Shown one piece after another: positions 58,210 to 64,000 of a DNA stretch of 64,000 bases (position 1 is its first letter; each line of letters opens with the position of its first letter). Below the pieces are notes generated by a model that saw only the letters and a list, made by a program, of their open reading frames with translations, was not told the DNA's origin and did no database searches. Position numbers and translations under genes: made by a program. The stretch spans positions 682,001 to 746,000 of the forward strand of contig NZ_WTWY01000001.1 of the NCBI RefSeq assembly GCF_009870825.1, written 5' to 3'. Source of the stretch: Paenibacillus sp. USDA918EY (GTDB taxonomy: Bacteria; Bacillota; Bacilli; Paenibacillales; Paenibacillaceae).

Positions 58210-61203
58210 GTGAAACACAGCATGCATAAGTGGAGAAAACGCTCCATCATCATCGGTTTGCTGCTGGCGGCAGCCATCAGCCTCATCAAGCCGCAACCTT
58301 ACGGTCATCAGCCTTCCGCATATGCCGAACCGACCGGATCTCAGCAAAAAAAGGAAACATCAGGCGTCGAGCAAGCAGGCCAAGAGGGGGCGATCGAACC
58401 CTATTATTTGGAACGGCTTCAAGCATGGCAAACAGCGGGCATATCGAAGGGAACATCCGAGCAAACGCTGCGTGCGGCGGCGTTCACCGCCAAATCCAAC
58501 GATGCCGGCCTTAAAGTCGAAACGTTCGAAGGGAAACCCGAATCGCTTGTCTGGTCGGGCCAGCGCGGATGGGTGGAATACGAAGTCGATGTGGCCCGGG
58601 AAGGGCTGTATGAGATTTGGGCCGATTATTACCCGCTGTCCGTGAACGACGGAGGCAATCGCCAACCCGTGCTGCTTTCCGTGTTCGTCAACGGCGAATA
58701 CCCGTTCAACGAAGCAAGGTCCATCGTGCTGGAGCGCTACTACCGGGACGTTGAGCGAGAACGGTACGACGAATCGGGAAATCAGCTGCGCGCCCAGGTC
58801 GAAGAAGTCCCCGGCTGGAAAAGGACGGCGTTCCGGGAATCGAACGGAGCGTACGCCCTTCCCCTCCAGTGGCATTTGAAACAGGGGAAAAACACGATCC
58901 GCCTGCAAGTGCTGCAGCAGCCCGTCGCGCTGCATGAAATGACGATCAAACCTGCCGAAGAATTGCCCGCGTATGCGGAGGTCAAGTCGACATATCCGGC
59001 GGATGCGGTTCGCGTTGGCACTCCGGTCGTCATCGAGGCGGAGCATTACGACCAGAAAAACTCGACATCCATTCAAAACGTGTATGACCGCGATCCCGCG
59101 TCGCATCCCAAATCGATCGGGTCCATCGCCTACAACACGTTGGGAGGCTCAAGGTGGATGGAGGGCGGCCAGTCGGTCGCCTGGACGATCGACGTGCCGG
59201 AGACCGGGCTTTATAAGCTGGCGATGCGGGTCAATCAGAACGGCATGAAAAACATGGCGGTTTTCCGCAGTTTATATATCGACGGCAGCATTCCTTTCCA
59301 GGAAATGAAAAACGTTCAATTCCCTTATGATTCGGATTGGAAGGGAATGACGCTCGCGGACTCGGAAGGCAAACCGTTTGCTTTTTACCTAACCAAGGGC
59401 AAACACACCTTGTCCATGGAAGCCCATTACGAGCCTTATATGCCCATGATGATCGAGATGGACCATATTTCCAAAGAGCTGCGGTCCATTTTGCTGGAGC
59501 TTCGGATGGCCACCGGCAACCGGGAAGACAAATACAGGGTTTGGAACGTCGAAAAGGATATTCCGGGGTTAATCGAACGGCTGGAGCGGATCCGCGAACA
59601 ATTCGTTTCCTTGCAAAACCAAATGAAGGGCATCAACCCGAAAACCGATAACGTAGCGCAAATGCTGAAAAACGGGGCCGCCGATCTGAAAAGCATCTTA
59701 AATAAACCGAACCAAATTCCTTATGCGAAGGAGCGTATCGCTTCGGTGCAGGAATCGCTCGAATCGAACCGATCCCTTCTGATGGATAGCCCGCTGCAGC
59801 TGGACCAGTTGTTCCTTGCCCCCCTGGACGAACAATTGCCGGGCATGACGTCTAATTTTTGGCAAAAAACGGGCGGTATGTTCCAATCGTTATTTTATTC
59901 GTTCGGGAAAGGTTCGACGACGAAAGCCCAGGATGAAAATGTGCTCGAAGTTTGGATGGTCTGGGGACGGGACTACGTGGACGAACTGCAGCGCCTGGTC
60001 AATGACCGGTTCACGCCGGAGACGGGGATCAAGGTACATATCAACATGATCCAAAATCCGCAAATGCTCACGCTTGCCAATGCGTCCGGCATGATGCCCG
60101 ACGTCGCTTTGGGGGTTCCGGCCAACGTTCCGTTCGACATGGCGCTGCGCAATGCGGCGCTTGATTTAAGCAAGCTTCCCGGCGCGGATGAGTTTTTCTC
60201 TTCGTTTAATCCGGGCATGCTGCAGCCGCTGTATTATGACGGCGGTTATTACGGGGTGCCGGAAACGGTCCGGTTCAAAGTTTTGTTTTACCGCAAAGAC
60301 ATTCTGGATCAGTTGGGCTTGAAGGTGCCGGATACGTGGGACGACGTTTACACGGCCCTGCCGACGCTGCTGCAAAACCATTACAACTTCTACGTGGACC
60401 CCGTGGATTATACGCCGATTCTGTTCCAGAACAACGTCAATCTTTATACGGCGAACGGGTTAAAAACCGGGCTGGATACGCCGGATGCGTTCAAATCGTA
60501 CAAAATGTGGACGGATTTCTACAACGTTCAAGGGCTGGAGCGCGTCGTGCAGAGCTTCTACAACCAATTCCGGCGCGGGGACATTCCGATCGGCATTTCC
60601 GATTTTAATATGTACATCCAGCTGCTCGTGGCTGCGCCGGAAATCGCCAACGATTGGGCGATCGCACCGATTCCGGGGACGAAGCGGGAAGACGGCAGCG
60701 TGGTGCGCTGGTCAGGGGGTGCCAATCCGACCAACGCCATGCTGTTCAAGAGCAGCGTACCGGAAAAGCAGCAGGAAGCCTGGAAATTCCTCCAGTGGTA
60801 TATGTCTGCCGAAGTCCAAACGGAGTTTGGGCTCAATCTTGAGCAATATTACGGGGAGACGTTCCGCTGGAATACGGCCAATGTGCGGGCTTTCGCGCAA
60901 ATGCCGTGGAAGCCGCAGGACTTGAACGTCATTTTGGAGCAGTGGAAGTGGACCAAGGAAGTTCCTCAAGTCCCGGGCGGGTATATGACCGACCGTGAGA
61001 TCGGGTTCGCCTGGAACCGTACGGTCGTGGACGCGGAAAATCCCCGCATTTCGCTCGAAAAGGCGATCAAGGAAATCAACCGCGAGCTTGCGCGGAAGCA
61101 GCAGGAGTTCGGGATCGCGGGGCCGAACGGCGAAGCGCTGAAGTCGCTGGATCTTCCGCATATGGATAAACCATGGGAAGGAGTGGATCAGCTTGTCGAA
61201 TGA
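58210..61203 (+). CDS. giant extracellular solute-binding protein with N-terminal carbohydrate-binding modules
   Basis: A 997-residue exported protein. The signal peptide has a normal cleavage (AYAEP) and no lipobox Cys. Residues about 80-400 contain two malectin/CBM-like beta modules (GWVEYEVDVAREGLYEIWAD and SVAWTIDVPETGLYKLAM). A coiled-coil linker (about 420-520) precedes the family-1 binding domain (about 575-950; VWMVWGRDYVDELQRLVNDR, FRRGDIPIGISDFNMYI, YGVPETVRFKVLFYRKDIL). GTG start at 58210 after AAGGGGGGTG. It is the substrate receptor of this operon; binding of polymer surface plus capture of oligomers is inferred. Confidence 0.88.
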   Translation: MKHSMHKWRKRSIIIGLLLAAAISLIKPQPYGHQPSAYAEPTGSQQKKETSGVEQAGQEGAIEPYYLERLQAWQTAGISKGTSEQTLRAAAFTAKSNDAGLKVETFEGKPESLVWSGQRGWVEYEVDVAREGLYEIWADYYPLSVNDGGNRQPVLLSVFVNGEYPFNEARSIVLERYYRDVERERYDESGNQLRAQVEEVPGWKRTAFRESNGAYALPLQWHLKQGKNTIRLQVLQQPVALHEMTIKPAEELPAYAEVKSTYPADAVRVGTPVVIEAEHYDQKNSTSIQNVYDRDPASHPKSIGSIAYNTLGGSRWMEGGQSVAWTIDVPETGLYKLAMRVNQNGMKNMAVFRSLYIDGSIPFQEMKNVQFPYDSDWKGMTLADSEGKPFAFYLTKGKHTLSMEAHYEPYMPMMIEMDHISKELRSILLELRMATGNREDKYRVWNVEKDIPGLIERLERIREQFVSLQNQMKGINPKTDNVAQMLKNGAADLKSILNKPNQIPYAKERIASVQESLESNRSLLMDSPLQLDQLFLAPLDEQLPGMTSNFWQKTGGMFQSLFYSFGKGSTTKAQDENVLEVWMVWGRDYVDELQRLVNDRFTPETGIKVHINMIQNPQMLTLANASGMMPDVALGVPANVPFDMALRNAALDLSKLPGADEFFSSFNPGMLQPLYYDGGYYGVPETVRFKVLFYRKDILDQLGLKVPDTWDDVYTALPTLLQNHYNFYVDPVDYTPILFQNNVNLYTANGLKTGLDTPDAFKSYKMWTDFYNVQGLERVVQSFYNQFRRGDIPIGISDFNMYIQLLVAAPEIANDWAIAPIPGTKREDGSVVRWSGGANPTNAMLFKSSVPEKQQEAWKFLQWYMSAEVQTEFGLNLEQYYGETFRWNTANVRAFAQMPWKPQDLNVILEQWKWTKEVPQVPGGYMTDREIGFAWNRTVVDAENPRISLEKAIKEINRELARKQQEFGIAGPNGEALKSLDLPHMDKPWEGVDQLVE

Positions 61204-62182
61204 AGCGACCCGGGTCGTACGGCAGCCGGCGGCGGCGCGAAACCCGAAGCTGAAGGGTCAGCTCGGCCGGATGCTGCAGGACAAGATGAGAGAAATATGG
61301 AAGTTCCGGCTTTCCTATCTCTTTATCGCGCCCTTCCTCATCGTGTTCAGTTTATTTATCATCATTCCGGTTATTACGGGAGTCGCCCTCAGTTTTACGT
61401 ATTTCAACTCGATCGAGTTCCCGAAGTGGGCCGGGTGGATGAATTATCAAAATTTATTTTCGCAGGACGTCATTTTCCTGCAGCACGTCATCCCGAATTC
61501 CTTCAAGTTTGCCTTATTCGTAGGGCCGATCGGATATATTCTGGCTTTTGTCCTCGCGTGGCTGATCGCCCAGCTTCCGGGCACCCTTCGCGTTTGGTAC
61601 GCGCTTGCGATGTACGCGCCTTCCCTGACGGGCGGGATCGCGATGGTCGTCGTTTGGCAGGTCATGTTTACGGGGGATCGCACCGGTTATATTAACAGCT
61701 TCCTGCTGAAATGGGGTTTTATCGACCAGCCCGTGCTGTTAACGATCGATAAGGACTACCTGCTGGGCATCATGATCGTCGTGTCGATCTGGTCCAGCAT
61801 GGGGCTGGGATTCCTCGCCATTCTGGCGGGCATTCTGAACGTCGACCGCACGCTGTACGAAGCGGGGAGGATTGACGGCATTTCCAGCCGATTGCAGGAA
61901 ATTTGGTACATTACCGTTCCGATGATGAAACCGCAGATGTTGTTTGCCGCGGTCATGGCGATCGTCGGGACGTTAAAATCCGGCGGCATCGGAACGCAGC
62001 TGTCCGGGATGAACCCGACGCCGGATTATTCGGGGCAGCTATTCATGAATCATATCGAGGATTTCGGCTTTACGAGGCTTGAGCTGGGCTACGCGAGCGC
62101 CATTTCGATCGTTCTGCTCATTCTTACCGTCCTGCTCAGCCGATTCCTGTGGATGCTGCTCGGGCCGAAGGAGGATGAATAG
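61193..62182 (+). CDS. ABC transporter permease (CUT1, MalF/UgpA type)
   Basis: A 329-residue permease with six predicted helices. The EAA loop reads LYEAGRIDGISSRLQEIWYI. The TTG start at 61193 has AAGGAGTGG upstream and overlaps the binding-protein stop by 11 bases, which ties its translation to that gene. Pairs with the next permease. Confidence 0.92.
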   Translation: MSNEATRVVRQPAAARNPKLKGQLGRMLQDKMREIWKFRLSYLFIAPFLIVFSLFIIIPVITGVALSFTYFNSIEFPKWAGWMNYQNLFSQDVIFLQHVIPNSFKFALFVGPIGYILAFVLAWLIAQLPGTLRVWYALAMYAPSLTGGIAMVVVWQVMFTGDRTGYINSFLLKWGFIDQPVLLTIDKDYLLGIMIVVSIWSSMGLGFLAILAGILNVDRTLYEAGRIDGISSRLQEIWYITVPMMKPQMLFAAVMAIVGTLKSGGIGTQLSGMNPTPDYSGQLFMNHIEDFGFTRLELGYASAISIVLLILTVLLSRFLWMLLGPKEDE

Positions 62183-62183
62183 C

Positions 62184-63092
62184 ATGGCGCTGCTGAAAAA
62201 AATGCGGCAATCCATGGCCAGATCATGGTCTTTGTACCGGAGCGATTTCCGCAGCATGGACAAAACGCAAATCTTTTTGCTTGTTCTGCTGACGCTTCTT
62301 GCCGTATTTATGCTTCTGCCCCTCGTTTTTATTTTCAACCATGCGTTCAAGCCGCTGCACGAGCTGTTCCTGTTTCCGCCGACGTTTTTCGTGCGCGAGC
62401 CGACGACGCAGAACTTTACCGACCTGCTTCACGCGACGCAGGACACGTTTCTCCCGGTGACCCGGTTTATTTTCAACAGTATTGTGGTCACGTTGCTTTC
62501 AACGGTCGGCATGGTCATCCTGGGCGCCTTGTGCGCCTATCCGCTGGCAAAACATCCGTTCCCGGGTCGGAAGATCGTATTCGGCGTCATTCTGCTGTCG
62601 ATCATGATCTCCGTGGAAACGATGGGCATTCCGCGTTATATCGTCGTCAAGTCCTTGGGGATCATGAACACCTATTGGGGGCATGTGCTGCCGATCCTTG
62701 CTTTGCCCGTCGGCGTGTTTTTGCTGAAGCAGTTTATGGATCAAGTGCCGGATGAGCTGCTGGAAGCGGCGAAGCTTGACGGAGCAACCGAGTGGCAGCT
62801 GCTCGTCCGGATGATTCTGCCGATCGTCACGCCGGCGATGGCGACGATTACGATCTTGTCGTTTCAAACCGCATGGAGCAATTCGGAAACCTCCGCGCTT
62901 TTTATGCAGGACGACGCGATGAAGACGCTGCCGTTTTATGTGGAATCGCTTACATCCAATCTGGCGAACACGGTAGCGCGCCAAGGAGTCGCAGCCGCGG
63001 CATCATTGATCATTTTTATGCCGAATCTGATCATCTTCCTGCTGTCGCAGCGGAAAGTCATTCAGACGATGGCCCATTCGGGCATCAAGTAG
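62184..63092 (+). CDS. ABC transporter permease (CUT1, MalG/UgpE type)
   Basis: A 302-residue permease with six helices. The EAA loop reads LLEAAKLDGATEWQLLVRMILP. The ATG at 62184 follows AAGGAGGAT and is one base after the previous stop. An in-frame reading from 62079 lies in the upstream gene. Second pore subunit of the importer. Confidence 0.93.
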   Translation: MALLKKMRQSMARSWSLYRSDFRSMDKTQIFLLVLLTLLAVFMLLPLVFIFNHAFKPLHELFLFPPTFFVREPTTQNFTDLLHATQDTFLPVTRFIFNSIVVTLLSTVGMVILGALCAYPLAKHPFPGRKIVFGVILLSIMISVETMGIPRYIVVKSLGIMNTYWGHVLPILALPVGVFLLKQFMDQVPDELLEAAKLDGATEWQLLVRMILPIVTPAMATITILSFQTAWSNSETSALFMQDDAMKTLPFYVESLTSNLANTVARQGVAAAASLIIFMPNLIIFLLSQRKVIQTMAHSGIK

Positions 63093-63110
63093 GGTAACGG
63101 AGGTTCAAAC

Positions 63111-64000
63111 ATGGAAAAGAGAAGGGGCAAACGACGGTTCGTCTTTTTGTTAACGGTTTTTTGCATCTTGACCGCGATCTTGTTTCCCGGCTTGGCTGCG
63201 GCGGAACCGCCCTACATGACTTTCAGCAAGGACGGTTACGATCGGAGGATTCCCAGTCAGGCGGCCTATTACCCTTCCGCGGTCGTGGGAGACAACATTT
63301 ATAAAGCGATGTCGCAAAACGGCGCGGAACGCCTGGAGTACTCGCCGCTGAAACGTCCGCAGGATCTGTTTATCGACGGCAAAGACGAAATCTATATCGC
63401 GGATACGGACAACAACCGGATCGTTCACCTGAACCGGGACGGGGAATTCGTGAGGGAAATTACCGCGAAGGGCATGAAATCGCCGCAAGGCGTGTTCGTG
63501 ACCCCGGATGGAATGATTTATGTCGCCGATACGGGAAACAAACGGATTCTGAAGCTCTCTCCAAGCGGCGAGCTGCTTGCGGAGTACGGGCGTCCGAAGT
63601 CGCGTTTCATCGATGAATCCTTCCACTATGAACCGACGAATCTCGTCGTGGACGCCAGGGGATTCATGTACGTCATCAGCAACGGAAGTTATCAAGGGGT
63701 GATCCAGCTGGATCCCGAAGGCAATTTTTACGGCTTTTACGGCACCAATATGACCGAAGTATCCCTCATGGACATCGTACGCAAGCTGTTTTATACCGAA
63801 GAGCAGCTCAGCCGCCAGGTTCGCACGCTGCCTTCGACCATCCGCAATATCCACATCGACGCACAGGGGTTCATCTATACGGTGTCCGCGACGGATAAGG
63901 AACAGGTCAAAAAGCTGAATATCCGCGGCGAAAATCAATGGAAGGACAAAAAGTTCGGGATCGAGCCCCGGTTCAGGAGCCGGAGCCAGGCGACGGAAAC
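63111..64000 (+). CDS. secreted NHL-repeat beta-propeller protein (3' end outside window)
   Basis: The first 296 residues are visible. Signal peptide of about 31 residues (ILTAILFPGLAAAEP). NHL-type repeats follow: LKRPQDLFIDGKDEIYIADT, DNNRIVHLNRDGEFVREI, SPQGVFVTPDGMIYVADTG and EPTNLVVDARGFMYVISNG. GGAGGTT precedes the ATG, 18 bases after the permease stop, so it belongs to the operon. Such proteins at the end of Paenibacillus importer operons are of unknown role; an extracellular partner of the binding protein is possible. Confidence 0.85.
   Translation, partial: MEKRRGKRRFVFLLTVFCILTAILFPGLAAAEPPYMTFSKDGYDRRIPSQAAYYPSAVVGDNIYKAMSQNGAERLEYSPLKRPQDLFIDGKDEIYIADTDNNRIVHLNRDGEFVREITAKGMKSPQGVFVTPDGMIYVADTGNKRILKLSPSGELLAEYGRPKSRFIDESFHYEPTNLVVDARGFMYVISNGSYQGVIQLDPEGNFYGFYGTNMTEVSLMDIVRKLFYTEEQLSRQVRTLPSTIRNIHIDAQGFIYTVSATDKEQVKKLNIRGENQWKDKKFGIEPRFRSRSQATE

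Noticed and set aside
1..64000. CRISPR arrays, tRNA or rRNA genes, insertion sequences and prophage
   Set aside because: No regularly spaced repeats, no cloverleaf or rRNA-like stretch, and no transposase, integrase or phage structural motifs were seen.

Overview
The window reads as chromosomal DNA of a GC-rich Gram-positive bacterium, most likely Paenibacillus or a close relative (Paenibacillaceae). Pointers are strong AGGAGG-type ribosome sites with many TTG and GTG starts, LplB/YtcP-type permeases, a lipobox on a solute-binding protein, a PadR-DUF2812 pair, a DUF2512 protein, Hsp33, an MsmX/UgpC-type ATPase and large secreted pectin-degrading enzymes. I see no rRNA, tRNA, CRISPR array, insertion sequence or prophage. 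The species call is inference from gene content.

Left third (1-22.3 kb). An importer operon (two permeases and a lipoprotein) runs into an amidohydrolase and a Rieske protein. Next come a MacAB-like efflux operon, a VanZ-RDD membrane protein, an APC permease and a set of small regulator-target pairs: TetR with an SDR, TetR with an MFS pump, and LysR with DapA. A PEP-hydrolase/AraC fusion, a Tm-1-like protein and a second PEP-hydrolase follow as a cluster, then a DinB protein.

Middle (22.3-38.5 kb). A giant secreted enzyme joins a rhamnogalacturonan acetylesterase to a PL11 lyase. A GH43 arabinanase lies further on. Both have cre-like sites upstream, which suggests carbon-catabolite control of pectin side-chain and backbone use. 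Between them are a MarR regulator with two VOC enzymes, a catalase, a TetR unit carrying the 3' relic of a carotenoid oxygenase, and the PadR-DUF2812 pair. A kinase-HD protein next to a minimal RNA ligase forms a likely RNA-repair unit.

Accessory island (39.0-53.1 kb). This is the most unusual part. A run of same-strand genes carries an unrecognised protein, an MFS permease, SUFU, an unknown 554-aa protein, ankyrin, SUKH-like, SUKH-HEAT, DUF2625, a small CxxC protein, a MoaD/ThiS-like beta-grasp protein ending in GG plus two residues, and a 1661-aa DUF4132 (MolR-like) protein. SUFU, SUKH and ankyrin folds are typical of immunity proteins in polymorphic-toxin systems. The beta-grasp/DUF4132 pair at the end is the best candidate here for an undescribed system.

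Right end (53.2-64 kb). A DUF2512 membrane protein, a secreted MORN protein, an hslO-merR operon behind a 19-bp-spacer MerR promoter, and a second sugar-type ABC importer operon. That operon has its own ATPase, a 997-aa substrate-binding protein, two permeases and an NHL-repeat protein cut by the window edge.
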